Assembly: GCF_009674725.1 (NCBI RefSeq)
Contig: NZ_WKKH01000012.1
Location: 62,001-126,000, forward strand
DNA: 64,000 nucleotides
Direction of reading: 5' to 3'
Source of the DNA: Pedobacter petrophilus
GTDB lineage: Bacteria > Bacteroidota > Bacteroidia > Sphingobacteriales > Sphingobacteriaceae
Below are positions 17,688 to 25,961 of this stretch, piece by piece. The stretch's first letter is position 1. Every line of letters begins with the position of its first letter. The translations under genes were made by a program, and so were the position numbers. The notes under the pieces are model-generated. The model was not told the DNA's origin. It searched no databases and saw nothing but the letters and a program-made list of their open reading frames with translations.

Positions 17688-18920
17688 ATGGAATACAATG
17701 TTCACACTTTACCGAACGGCATTCGCTTGTTGCATGTGCCATCGGCTTCAGCCATATCTCATGCCTGCATCATTATTAATACAGGCTCACGCGATGAAAC
17801 TGAAAACAAAGCTGGCTTAGCTCATTTCATCGAACATTTAATCTTCAAACGTACGGAGAAACGCAGTACTAATCAGATTTTAAATCGATTAGAAAGTGTA
17901 GGCGCAGATTTAAATGCCTATACTACCAAAGAATATACCTGCGTTCATGCTTCTTTTTTAAACCCTTATTTAGATCGCACTTTAGATCTTTTTAACGATA
18001 TTATTTTCCATTCTACTTTTCCGGAAGATGAAATGGATAAGGAGAAAAGCGTAATTCTGGATGAAATTGCATCTTATTTAGATCAGCCGGAAGAAGCTAT
18101 AAATGATGATTTTGAAGACTTGCTTTTTGCGGGGAATCCACTTGGCAATAACATTCTCGGCACTACAGATTCTGTACAAAGTTTCACCCGTGAAGACGTG
18201 ATCAATTTCAGGAAAGCAAACTACCGAACCAATGAAATTGTAGTGGCGGTGATCGGGAATTATAGTTTTAACAGCGTAGTGAAGAAAGGTACCAAACACT
18301 TTGGAGATGTTGAAGAAAATACGCCAACGCTACATCGAATAAAACCAGCTATTTTAAAACCTACAACCACAACCATTTATAAACCCATTATGCAGGCACA
18401 TTGCATATTAGGAACGCAAACTTATTCTGCTCATCAAAACGAAAAAGTGGGTTTAATGCTGCTGAATAACTATTTCGGCGGCAATGGAATGAGCTCGGTT
18501 TTGAACCTCCAGATTAGAGAGAAATACGGAATTGCCTATACCATTGAATCTAATTTTTCGCCGTTGAGTGATACGGGGATTTTTTCGATTTATTTCGGAA
18601 CAGACAAAGAAAAACAAGCCAAAGCCTTGTCTTTAATCTTCAAGGAAATTAAAAAATTAAGGAAAAAGCCTTTGAACGACCTTCAATTACTAAAGGCTAA
18701 AAACAAATTTATCGGTCAGATTGCTTTAGGAGAAGAGAACAGAATCGGCCTGATCATTTCAATGGCAAAAAGTTTAATTGACCATAATAAAATTGATTCT
18801 CTTGAAACTGTTTTTAATAAAATTAATAATGTTACCACGCAAGAAATTGCTCAAATTGCTGACGATGTTTTAGCTATCGAAAAGCTTAACATCTTTACTT
18901 TCTCGCCAATAGCAGAATAA
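17688..18920 (+). CDS. M16 family zinc peptidase (pitrilysin type)
   Basis: The 410-residue protein has the inverted zinc motif HFIEH (H46, E49, H50) and the downstream glutamate in EKSVILDEI typical of the active N-domain of M16 peptidases. The second half (about 205-400) is the inactive M16 C-domain with the R/Y-type REKYGIAY segment near residue 280. No signal peptide is visible, so it is probably cytoplasmic and resembles the single-chain 'YmxG/MPP-like' bacterial processing peptidases. Its start codon lies immediately after a -7 promoter box. Confidence 0.93.
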   Translation: MEYNVHTLPNGIRLLHVPSASAISHACIIINTGSRDETENKAGLAHFIEHLIFKRTEKRSTNQILNRLESVGADLNAYTTKEYTCVHASFLNPYLDRTLDLFNDIIFHSTFPEDEMDKEKSVILDEIASYLDQPEEAINDDFEDLLFAGNPLGNNILGTTDSVQSFTREDVINFRKANYRTNEIVVAVIGNYSFNSVVKKGTKHFGDVEENTPTLHRIKPAILKPTTTTIYKPIMQAHCILGTQTYSAHQNEKVGLMLLNNYFGGNGMSSVLNLQIREKYGIAYTIESNFSPLSDTGIFSIYFGTDKEKQAKALSLIFKEIKKLRKKPLNDLQLLKAKNKFIGQIALGEENRIGLIISMAKSLIDHNKIDSLETVFNKINNVTTQEIAQIADDVLAIEKLNIFTFSPIAE

Positions 18921-18924
18921 TTGT

Positions 18925-18932
18925 TATTTTTG
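18925..18932 (+). promoter_or_regulatory. Putative -7 promoter box of def
   Basis: TATTTTTG matches TAnnTTTG exactly and lies 90 nt before the def start. The resulting leader would contain a small hairpin, TTTTTGCC (18969-18976) with GGCAAAAA (18986-18993). Confidence 0.45.
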
Positions 18933-19022
18933 TAGAAATCACATCATTGGCTTGACAGTATTCCCCGATTTTTGCCCTTGTTTCAGGCAAAAATTAACCG
19001 GTGAATAAAAAAATATTACAGA

Positions 19023-19583
19023 ATGAAATTACCTATAGTTGCTTACGGAGACCCGGTTTTAAAAAAGCTTTGTACCGATATTGATCAAAATTATCCAGAA
19101 TTACAAAAGCTCATTAGCGACATGTTTGATACCATGTATTACGCAAATGGTGTTGGCCTGGCTGCTCCTCAGATTGGCTTACCAATTCGCTTATTTATTG
19201 TAGATATAGGTGAAGACGAGGATGGCACACCTGGTTATAAAAAGGTTTTTATCAATGCAAAAATTGTAGAAGAAACCGGCGAACCCTGGTTTTTTAATGA
19301 AGGGTGTTTAAGCATTCCTGACATTCGTGAGAATATTTCCCGCAAACCAAATATCAAAATCACGTACCTGGATGAAAACTTCGTAGAACATACAGATGAT
19401 GTTGATGGTATGCCGGCTCGTGTAATTCAACATGAATATGATCACATTGAAGGAAAACTGTTTACAGACAAAGTAAGTGTTTTGCGTAAAACGATGCTCA
19501 AAAGTAAACTGGATGCCATTTCAAAAGGGAATATCAATACAGAATACAAAATGAAGTTTCCAAATAAGAGTAAGAAGAGATAA
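19023..19583 (+). CDS. def: Peptide deformylase
   Basis: This enzyme removes the N-formyl group from nascent proteins at the ribosome exit tunnel. The 186-residue protein has the three family motifs: GVGLAAPQ (43-50), EGCLSIP (103-109, metal ligand C105) and QHEYDH (metal ligands H147 and H151, catalytic E148). The EGCLS form is the one used by type I/II bacterial enzymes. Length is normal. It has its own upstream promoter box and a strong terminator 18 bp downstream, so it is monocistronic; the usual partner fmt is not adjacent here. Confidence 0.98.
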   Translation: MKLPIVAYGDPVLKKLCTDIDQNYPELQKLISDMFDTMYYANGVGLAAPQIGLPIRLFIVDIGEDEDGTPGYKKVFINAKIVEETGEPWFFNEGCLSIPDIRENISRKPNIKITYLDENFVEHTDDVDGMPARVIQHEYDHIEGKLFTDKVSVLRKTMLKSKLDAISKGNINTEYKMKFPNKSKKR

Positions 19584-19600
19584 TTTTAATAAAATACTGG

Positions 19601-19630
19601 AAGGGAAATGAATACGTTTTCCCTTTTTTT
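19601..19630 (+). terminator. Rho-independent terminator of def
   Basis: AAGGGAAA (19601-19608) pairs with TTTCCCTT (19618-19625), followed by a T tract to 19630. Confidence 0.88.
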
Positions 19631-19640
19631 ATGCCCTTAC

Positions 19641-20253
19641 ACCTAGGCTAAAACGCCCAGGACTCCGAACTCATAACTTCACTAATTTTAGATTATGAGA
19701 CCTTTAGAACTATAGGTGAGTTAAACACCCAAGACTCCAGACTAATGACTCCGAACTCACGACTCAAGTAAGATTCATCACCGATTTAGATATGAAGTGC
19801 CTTTAAAACCATGGGTTAGCTAAGCACCCAGGACTCCAGACTAACAACTCATGACTCAAGTAAGATTCACAACCGATTTAGATACGAAATGCCTTTGAAA
19901 CCATGGGGTAGCTAAGCACCCAGGACTCCAGACTAACAACTCCGAACTCACGACTCAAGTAAGATTCACAACCGATTTAGATAGGTGTTTCCTTTAAAAC
20001 CATGGGTTAGCTAAGCACCCAGGACTCCAGGCTAAAGACTCCGAACTCACGACTCAAGTAAGATTCATCAACAATTAAAATATGAATTGCCTTTAAAACC
20101 ATGGGTTAGCTAAGCACCCAGGACTCCAGACTAACGACTCCGAACTCACGACTCAAGTAATATTCATCAACAATTTTAATATGAATTGCCTTTAAACCAT
20201 GGGTTAGCTAAGCACCCAGGACTCCAGACTAACGACTCAGAACTAACGACTCA
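19641..20253. repeat. Tandem array of about seven 92-99 bp repeats
   Basis: The landmark GCTAAGCACCCAGGACTCC recurs with GCTAAG at 19819, 19911, 20010, 20109 and 20207 (periods 92, 99, 99 and 98). Two more degenerate units lie near 19646 and 19720. Each unit has an ATG-rich spacer (GCCTTTAAAACCATGGG), then a run of short GACTC-type sub-repeats (ACTCCAGACTAACGACTC...). No conserved reading frame. The last sub-repeat provides the stop codon of the next gene on the minus strand. It is unrelated in sequence to the array at 4.2-4.9 kb. Confidence 0.93.
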
Positions 20254-20889
20254 ATTCTCATTCCTCTTCTTATCCCCGTCAAAAATCTGCTGCATCAGCT
20301 TACCCCAGGCGAAAGGGTTTAACAGCGGATTGGTTTGCACCATATTTTTGTTAATCATCCTATCGAAGTTGTAACGGTAATTCTGACTGCCGATTTCCTG
20401 CCCGTCACGAGGTAAAGTTTGGATCAATCCATCGATTGATGACCTGGAGAGGTTCTTTTTAGCGATGGCCATATCATCATCGGCGAGTTTCATAGAGAGA
20501 AACTCACGTGTAAATTCTTCTGTTGTTGCCCAGGGAAAAACACGAACAGAAGGCAAATCAATTACGTTAGATTTTAGTTTAACCATAATGGTATACTTAC
20601 TATCAGGTGTTCCTTCCGGAATAACCGTAGAAAATTTCTTGTAACCAATTGCGGTAAATAAAATGGTATCACCAGGGTTTACGATAAAAGTAAAATAGCC
20701 CCTGTAATCTGCAGCAATACGTTTACTTTTTGCTGAAAGATTAGTAATGGTAACATATGGAATTACGTTTGCACTATCAATATCTGTAATAATCCCTGAA
20801 AATTGGATAAGCTTTTCCCGGGCCGGCTTTTGCTGTGCAAAACTGGCAATAGAAAAAAATAAGCAAATCAGGGCTACACAATATCTCAT
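20251..20889 (-). CDS. Carboxypeptidase-regulatory-like domain secreted protein
   Basis: The 212-residue protein has a signal peptide (MRYCVALICLFFSIASFAQ). Next comes a carboxypeptidase D regulatory-like/transthyretin-type beta sandwich (about 30-110), recognisable from FSGIITDIDSANVIPYVTI, the Y-R-G-Y-F turn and DTILFTAIGYKK. This is the same domain that begins SusC-type receptors, but no plug or barrel follows; instead about 100 polar residues end the protein. It is probably periplasmic or outer-membrane associated with unknown role. Its stop codon lies in the last unit of the tandem array, and its start codon is 5 nt from a -7 promoter box. Confidence 0.85.
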   Translation of the reverse strand: MRYCVALICLFFSIASFAQQKPAREKLIQFSGIITDIDSANVIPYVTITNLSAKSKRIAADYRGYFTFIVNPGDTILFTAIGYKKFSTVIPEGTPDSKYTIMVKLKSNVIDLPSVRVFPWATTEEFTREFLSMKLADDDMAIAKKNLSRSSIDGLIQTLPRDGQEIGSQNYRYNFDRMINKNMVQTNPLLNPFAWGKLMQQIFDGDKKRNEN

Positions 20890-20894
20890 TGTGA

Positions 20895-20902
20895 CAAAAG
20901 TA
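20895..20902 (-). promoter_or_regulatory. -7 promoter box abutting the carboxypeptidase-regulatory-like gene
   Basis: On the minus strand TACTTTTG, an exact TAnnTTTG match, ends 5 nt before ATG 20889, predicting a leaderless or nearly leaderless message. Confidence 0.55.
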
Positions 20903-20941
20903 ATTTTAAAAATAAAACTTCCTTGTTAAATAGTGTTAAAG

Positions 20942-21187
20942 CTAATCTTGCTCTGCCATATTCACGGCAACCACCGAAGTAATTTGAGGTACAGCTTTCA
21001 TAATCGCCTGCTCTATACCCGATTTCATGGTCATGAAACTCATTGGGCATGAACCGCAGTTCCCCAATAGCTTCAGCTTTACGGTACCTTCAGCTGTAAT
21101 TTCTTCAACAGAAACATCACCTCCATCGGCCTTTAAATATGGCCTTATAGTTTCCAATGCCTGTTCTACTTGCTCTGTTAAATTCAT
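20942..21187 (-). CDS. NifU-like C-terminal domain Fe-S scaffold/carrier
   Basis: An 81-residue stand-alone Nfu domain. It has the characteristic start (IRPYLKADGGDVSVEEI) and the cluster-binding motif CGSC (C44, C47) followed by PMSFMTM. Such proteins bind a 4Fe-4S cluster between two subunits and pass it to target enzymes in the cytosol. It follows mrp on the same strand with a 34-bp gap, so the two Fe-S carrier genes are probably co-transcribed. Length is normal for the short bacterial form. Confidence 0.95.
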   Translation of the reverse strand: MNLTEQVEQALETIRPYLKADGGDVSVEEITAEGTVKLKLLGNCGSCPMSFMTMKSGIEQAIMKAVPQITSVVAVNMAEQD

Positions 21188-21221
21188 TATAAGTTTTTTA
21201 AAATATAAAAATAGTAATTTT

Positions 21222-22298
21222 TTAGCAATTCACCATTTGCGCATTGTTGATGGATATCTGTTGTGCAATCTTACTTGCAATATCTCCGAATATAACATCC
21301 AACAAAGGATTTTGGTTTAGTGCTGCCGGTTTGCCATTATCTCCGGCTTCAGAAATATTTTGGATAATTGGAATTTCTCCTAAAAACGGCACATCGAATC
21401 GCTCTGCAAGCTTAGTTCCACCACCCTTACCAAAAATGTAGTACTTGTTATCCGGTAATTCTTCCGGCGTAAAGTAAGACATGTTTTCCACCACACCTAA
21501 AATCGGAATATTAATTCCCGGCATTTTAAACATTGCCAGTCCTTTATGCGTATCGGCAAGCGCAACCTGCTGAGGTGTGGTTACCACAACCGCTCCCGAA
21601 ATAGGGAAACTTTGCGTAATGGTGATGTGAATGTCGCCCGTTCCCGGTGGAAGATCTACAATTAAATAATCCAGTTCACCCCAGTTTGTATCATTAAATA
21701 ATTGCTTCACAGCGTTTGAAGCCATGGGTCCACGCCAGGGCACCGGCTGACCAGGATCTGCGAAGAAACCCAGCGACAGAAGTTTAATTCCGTATTTTTC
21801 TATTGGAATAATCTTCGTTTTTCCATCTGCCGTTTCTTCTGCACCGGGCTTTGCATCTACCAAACCGAACATGGTTGGTATTGACGGACCATAAATATCA
21901 GCATCTATTAAGCCCACTTTTGCACCATCTTTCGCCAACACTACTGCCAGGTTACTTGATACGGTAGATTTCCCAACGCCACCTTTTCCTGAAGAAACTA
22001 AAATAATATTTTTGATGTTATCTAATGATGATGAATTAGTTGGTTGAGTAACTCTTGAAGTAACATTAATCGCTACCTCAGCCTCTGCAAATACAAAGTG
22101 CTTTATGGCATTTGTACAGGCGTTTTTGAGCATCTCCTTCATCGGACAGGCAGGCGTAGTAAGCTCCAGTGTAAAACTTACGAGGTGATCAGTAATTTTT
22201 AAATCCTTAATCATGTTTAGCGTAACCAAATCTTTTTTCAGATCCGGATCTTCTACATTTTTAAGCGCATCTAAAACTTGTTGCGGGCTAATTTGCAT
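21222..22298 (-). CDS. Mrp/ApbC family P-loop Fe-S cluster carrier ATPase
   Basis: The 358-residue protein combines an N-terminal MIP18/DUF59-type domain (about 1-80, with ACPMKEM) and a C-terminal P-loop NTPase with the deviant Walker A GKGGVGKS (104-111), IDADIYGPS and DLPPGTGD. Mrp proteins load and transfer Fe-S clusters. The CxxC pair that many family members have after the VENM motif is absent: this one reads VENMSYFTPEELPDNKYY. Cluster binding, if any, must use other cysteines. It lies upstream of nfu in what looks like a two-gene Fe-S operon. Confidence 0.93.
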   Translation of the reverse strand: MQISPQQVLDALKNVEDPDLKKDLVTLNMIKDLKITDHLVSFTLELTTPACPMKEMLKNACTNAIKHFVFAEAEVAINVTSRVTQPTNSSSLDNIKNIILVSSGKGGVGKSTVSSNLAVVLAKDGAKVGLIDADIYGPSIPTMFGLVDAKPGAEETADGKTKIIPIEKYGIKLLSLGFFADPGQPVPWRGPMASNAVKQLFNDTNWGELDYLIVDLPPGTGDIHITITQSFPISGAVVVTTPQQVALADTHKGLAMFKMPGINIPILGVVENMSYFTPEELPDNKYYIFGKGGGTKLAERFDVPFLGEIPIIQNISEAGDNGKPAALNQNPLLDVIFGDIASKIAQQISINNAQMVNC

Positions 22299-22314
22299 TG
22301 TATCAGTTTAAATC

Positions 22315-22322
22315 CAAAATTA
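22315..22322 (-). promoter_or_regulatory. Putative -7 promoter box of mrp-nfu
   Basis: Minus-strand TAATTTTG matches TAnnTTTG and lies 16 nt before the mrp start codon. Confidence 0.5.
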
Positions 22323-22429
22323 ACAAAACATAGCCACAAATACTTTTATTTAGGCTTTTAAACTGTAATTTTAACACGAAATAAACATTTAATTGTTACG
22401 TTTAAGCAATTAACCATTTTAACTACCAT

Positions 22430-24583
22430 ATGCGAATACCAAAAATCAAGATCCCCAAAAAATATTTAAAAATCGGAGCCTGGGTTTTGGGTGTTTTTTT
22501 AATTGTTTGTATCTCATTGGGCGCTGTTGCCTACTCTAAAAGAGAAGCCCTCTTAAAGAAAATGATGGCCAAAGCGATAGCAAAGGCTGATAAAGATTAT
22601 GGCCTGGAAGTAAAGATTGGCTCCGCCGGATTTACAGGATTGAGTACGGTAAAAATGACTGCAATATCTGTAGTTCCTAAAGAACGCGATACACTTTCCA
22701 GCATAGGAGAACTCAGCGTAGGTGTGAAACTGTTCCCTTTGATTTTTGGCAATGTTAAACTATCGGAAGTAGAGATGAGCGATGGTTTTGTAAGCGTGGT
22801 TTTGAAAGATTCTACCACCAATATTGATTTCATTTTAAAGAGAAAGAAAAAAGACAGTACCGAGAATAAGGGAAAATCGAATCTGGCGGAGATTGCCAAT
22901 AATATTCTGAATCAGGTTTTATATAAAATCCCTGATGATATGGATATGAAAAACATGGTTTTCAAATTTAACGATCACGATACTGCTCAACTTAGCTTTG
23001 CCACTGCAGCTGTGATTGATGGGGGCGATTTGAAATCAACCATTAACGTTAATAACGGAGAATCTACCTGGCATGTAGATGGTTACGTAAACCCTGGAAG
23101 TAAAGAATTAAGCTTTACTGCTTATGCGGATGGGAAGAAGCTTGAATTACCTTATCTTAACAATAAATTACACGCCAAATTAAGTTTTGATACCCTTCAA
23201 ACAGAGTTGAAAAACGCAAAATATAGTGGCAATGATTATAAAATCTCAGGTTCATGGTCGGTTAAAAATATGCTGATTAACCAACCTCGCATTGCTTCGA
23301 ACGATATCATTGTACAAAGTGCAAAATTGGATGCCGATATTTTGGTTGGTCCGAATTACATTGCTTTAGACAGCAGCTCAACAGCATACCTGAAAACGGC
23401 CGAAATCCATCCGTACGTAAAATATACTTTAGGAAAAAATAAGATCTATGAGCTGAAACTCACCGCAGAAGAGCAAGATGCACAGGGTGTTCTCGATGCA
23501 TTTCCACAAGGGTTATTTGAATCTTTGGAGGGTTTAAAAGTACAGGGAAAAGTAAAGTACAATCTAAACTTTTATTTAGATACCAAAACGCCTGATAGCG
23601 TCCGCTTTAACTCTACTTTAACACCCGTTGATTTTAAAATTACAAAATGGGGAAAAACAGATCTTCAAAAAATTAACAGTCCATTCGTATATACGCCATA
23701 TGAGTATGGTAAACCGATGCGGGACATTACCATCGGACCATCAAATCCTAACTTCACACCATTAAATCAAATCTCTAAAAACTTTATCAATGCGGTGCTA
23801 ACTGCAGAAGACCCATCGTTTTTTACACACAACGGTTTTGTAGAAGAGTCGATTCGAAAATCCATCGCGGTAAATTATAAAGAAAAGAAATTTAAGCGTG
23901 GCGGAAGTACCATCAGTATGCAGCTGGTTAAAAACGTTTACTTAAGCCGTCAGAAAACTTTAGCCCGCAAAGCGGAAGAAATCCTGATCGTTTGGTTAAT
24001 CGAACACAATCACCTAGTAAGCAAAAACAGAATGCTGGAAGTCTATTTCAATATCATGGAGTTAGGGAAAAACATCTATGGAATAGGAGAAGCATCCAGG
24101 TATTATTTTGGCAAACAACCTGCTGATTTAACCATAGGTGATGGATTATTCTTAGCCAGTATTGTTCCAAAACCTAAAGCATCCATGTACAAATTTATGG
24201 CTGGTGGCGGCTTGAAGCCCTATATGTTCAACTATTTCAGATTCATGGGGAATATTATGGCCAGAAGGGGATTAACGCCTGCTGATACAGCCGGTTATGG
24301 TTTTTACAATGTTCGTTTACGAGAAGGTTTACGCCAGTATTTAGCGCCCGATACCGCAGCTGTTGATACCGCGGCATTTGACGGTGAGGAGGATGATGAA
24401 GGAATGCCTCCTGTAATTATGCAGGATAACAATAAAAACCTTTTTGATCGTATTTTTGGTGGTAGCAAGAAAGATTCTTCAAGTGTTAAACAAGCCGATA
24501 CTACTACGAAATCGAAAAAACAGTTAAGACAAGAACGGAGAGAGCAGCGAAAACGGGAAAAGGAACTGGAAAACGGAAATTAA
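22430..24583 (+). CDS. Membrane-anchored GT51 peptidoglycan glycosyltransferase with AsmA-like N-terminus
   Basis: The 717-residue protein has one membrane segment near the N-terminus (about 14-34). About 390 residues of beta-rich sequence follow, whose opening (sequence like L.VKIGSAGFTGLSTVKMTAISVVP, then TLSSIGELSVGVKLFPLIFG) resembles AsmA/DUF748-type proteins. The C-terminal half contains the GT51 transglycosylase motifs: AEDPSFFTH with catalytic E460, and RGGSTISMQLVKNVYL (about 488-503). No transpeptidase domain is present. It should polymerise lipid II glycan strands on the periplasmic side. The last 50 residues are a charged, low-complexity tail. It is followed by hpt. Confidence 0.88.
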   Translation: MRIPKIKIPKKYLKIGAWVLGVFLIVCISLGAVAYSKREALLKKMMAKAIAKADKDYGLEVKIGSAGFTGLSTVKMTAISVVPKERDTLSSIGELSVGVKLFPLIFGNVKLSEVEMSDGFVSVVLKDSTTNIDFILKRKKKDSTENKGKSNLAEIANNILNQVLYKIPDDMDMKNMVFKFNDHDTAQLSFATAAVIDGGDLKSTINVNNGESTWHVDGYVNPGSKELSFTAYADGKKLELPYLNNKLHAKLSFDTLQTELKNAKYSGNDYKISGSWSVKNMLINQPRIASNDIIVQSAKLDADILVGPNYIALDSSSTAYLKTAEIHPYVKYTLGKNKIYELKLTAEEQDAQGVLDAFPQGLFESLEGLKVQGKVKYNLNFYLDTKTPDSVRFNSTLTPVDFKITKWGKTDLQKINSPFVYTPYEYGKPMRDITIGPSNPNFTPLNQISKNFINAVLTAEDPSFFTHNGFVEESIRKSIAVNYKEKKFKRGGSTISMQLVKNVYLSRQKTLARKAEEILIVWLIEHNHLVSKNRMLEVYFNIMELGKNIYGIGEASRYYFGKQPADLTIGDGLFLASIVPKPKASMYKFMAGGGLKPYMFNYFRFMGNIMARRGLTPADTAGYGFYNVRLREGLRQYLAPDTAAVDTAAFDGEEDDEGMPPVIMQDNNKNLFDRIFGGSKKDSSSVKQADTTTKSKKQLRQERREQRKREKELENGN

Positions 24584-24634
24584 TCGATCAGCTTTTAGTC
24601 TTTTAAACAAGCCATTAGTAATTTTAAATATAAC

Positions 24635-25177
24635 ATGCATAAAATACAGGTAGAGGATAAGGAATTTGAAATCTTTTTAGATAACGATATCATCAATAAA
24701 CGGATCCGCCTGATGGGCATTCAGCTTAATGTGGATTATGAAGATAAGTGTCCTTTGTTTGTTGGCGTGCTAAACGGGAGTTTTCTGTTTATGGCCGACT
24801 TAATTAAAGAAGTTAACATTCCATGCGAAATTACTTTTATGCGGGTAGCATCATACGAAGGTACATCTAGTTCTGGTCAGGTTAAAGAATTAATAGGTTT
24901 GCCAACAAATATTGAAGGCCGTGACATTATTATTGTTGAAGATATTGTAGATACCGGTTTAACGTTAACGCACATTCTCAAGACAATAAAAGAAAAAAAT
25001 CCGGCTTCAGTTAAGGTCGCTTCATTACTGTTAAAACCAGCCGCATTAAAATATGATATTGATGATTTAGAATACATTGGTTTCGAAATCCCCAATGAAT
25101 TTGTTGTAGGTTATGGATTAGATTATAACGGCTTGGGAAGAAACCTGATAGATATTTACAGGGCTACTGAGGCATAA
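24635..25177 (+). CDS. hpt: Hypoxanthine phosphoribosyltransferase
   Basis: This purine-salvage enzyme converts hypoxanthine (and usually guanine) with PRPP to the nucleotide. The 180-residue protein has the family's normal length. The PRPP-binding loop is IIIVEDIVDTGLT (about 98-110) with the acidic pair E-D and D-T-G; VGVLNGSFLFMADL (about 43-56) and ASYEGTSSSGQV (flexible loop) are also typical. Cytoplasmic. It lies 51 bp after the GT51 gene and 52 bp before psd in the same direction. Confidence 0.96.
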   Translation: MHKIQVEDKEFEIFLDNDIINKRIRLMGIQLNVDYEDKCPLFVGVLNGSFLFMADLIKEVNIPCEITFMRVASYEGTSSSGQVKELIGLPTNIEGRDIIIVEDIVDTGLTLTHILKTIKEKNPASVKVASLLLKPAALKYDIDDLEYIGFEIPNEFVVGYGLDYNGLGRNLIDIYRATEA

Positions 25178-25229
25178 TTTTTAAGTGGATTAATTTATTT
25201 TTTGCACCTTTGCCGAATAATTCTACACA

Positions 25230-25889
25230 ATGACCATACACAAAGAAGGCTATACTACCATAGCCATAACCATTTTACTCATTTTCGTTATCAATGCCGT
25301 TGTTGATTATAAATACTATGACATTACCTGGTTACGCTGGTTTATTTATATTTTTTCTGCCGCTTTATTCATAATTGTATTACAGTTTTTCAGAAACCCC
25401 GGCCGCAGTTTTTCCGCAGGAGAAACGCTGGTAATTTGTCCTGCAGATGGAAAAGTAGTGGTAATAGAAGAAACAGAAGAAGGCGAATACTTTAAAGATA
25501 AACGCTTACAGGTGTCCATTTTTATGTCGCCTGTTAATGTACACATCAACAGAAACCCAATTTCTGGTGTAGTGAAATTTTTTAAATACCATCCTGGAAA
25601 ATATTTAGCTGCCTGGAACCCAAAATCATCTACAGAAAACGAACGTACAACAACTGTTGTAGAGCATAAAAGCGGCGTACCGGTCTTATTCCGTCAAATT
25701 GCAGGCGCTTTGGCCCGCAGAATTGTTTGGTATGTAAAAGAAGGAGACCAGGTGGTACAAACTGAGCAATTCGGTTTTATAAAATTTGGCTCCCGGGTTG
25801 ATGTCTTTCTGCCTGTTGGAACAAAAGTTAACGTTGAACTTAATCAGGTAGTAAAAGGCGGCATCACAACGCTTGCAACCTTAAGTTAA
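25230..25889 (+). CDS. psd: Phosphatidylserine decarboxylase family protein
   Basis: The 219-residue protein is the short (type II) bacterial form, which makes phosphatidylethanolamine. It has two N-terminal membrane helices (about 8-26 and 33-53), the MSPVNVHINRNP motif (about 99-110) and the self-cleavage site FGSR with G187-S188, where the pyruvoyl group is formed. The mature beta and alpha chains would be about 187 and 32 residues. The leader has a one-mismatch -7 box (CACCTTTG) 17 nt before the start. A bidirectional terminator separates it from the convergent MscS gene. Confidence 0.95.
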   Translation: MTIHKEGYTTIAITILLIFVINAVVDYKYYDITWLRWFIYIFSAALFIIVLQFFRNPGRSFSAGETLVICPADGKVVVIEETEEGEYFKDKRLQVSIFMSPVNVHINRNPISGVVKFFKYHPGKYLAAWNPKSSTENERTTTVVEHKSGVPVLFRQIAGALARRIVWYVKEGDQVVQTEQFGFIKFGSRVDVFLPVGTKVNVELNQVVKGGITTLATLS

Positions 25890-25906
25890 CCCACACATAT
25901 AAGCTA

Positions 25907-25944
25907 AAAACCCCGATTCGGAACTATTTTCGAATCGGGGTTTT
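25907..25944. terminator. Bidirectional terminator between psd and mscS
   Basis: AAAACCCCGATTCG (25907-25920) pairs perfectly with CGAATCGGGGTTTT (25931-25944) around a 10-nt loop, with T runs at the 3' side on both strands. Confidence 0.93.
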
Positions 25945-25961
25945 CTTTTAGATAGAATTCA

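Noticed and set aside
19641..20253. A CRISPR array
   Set aside because: Units are nearly identical along their whole 92-99 bp length, with no short repeat/unique spacer pattern and no cas genes nearby.
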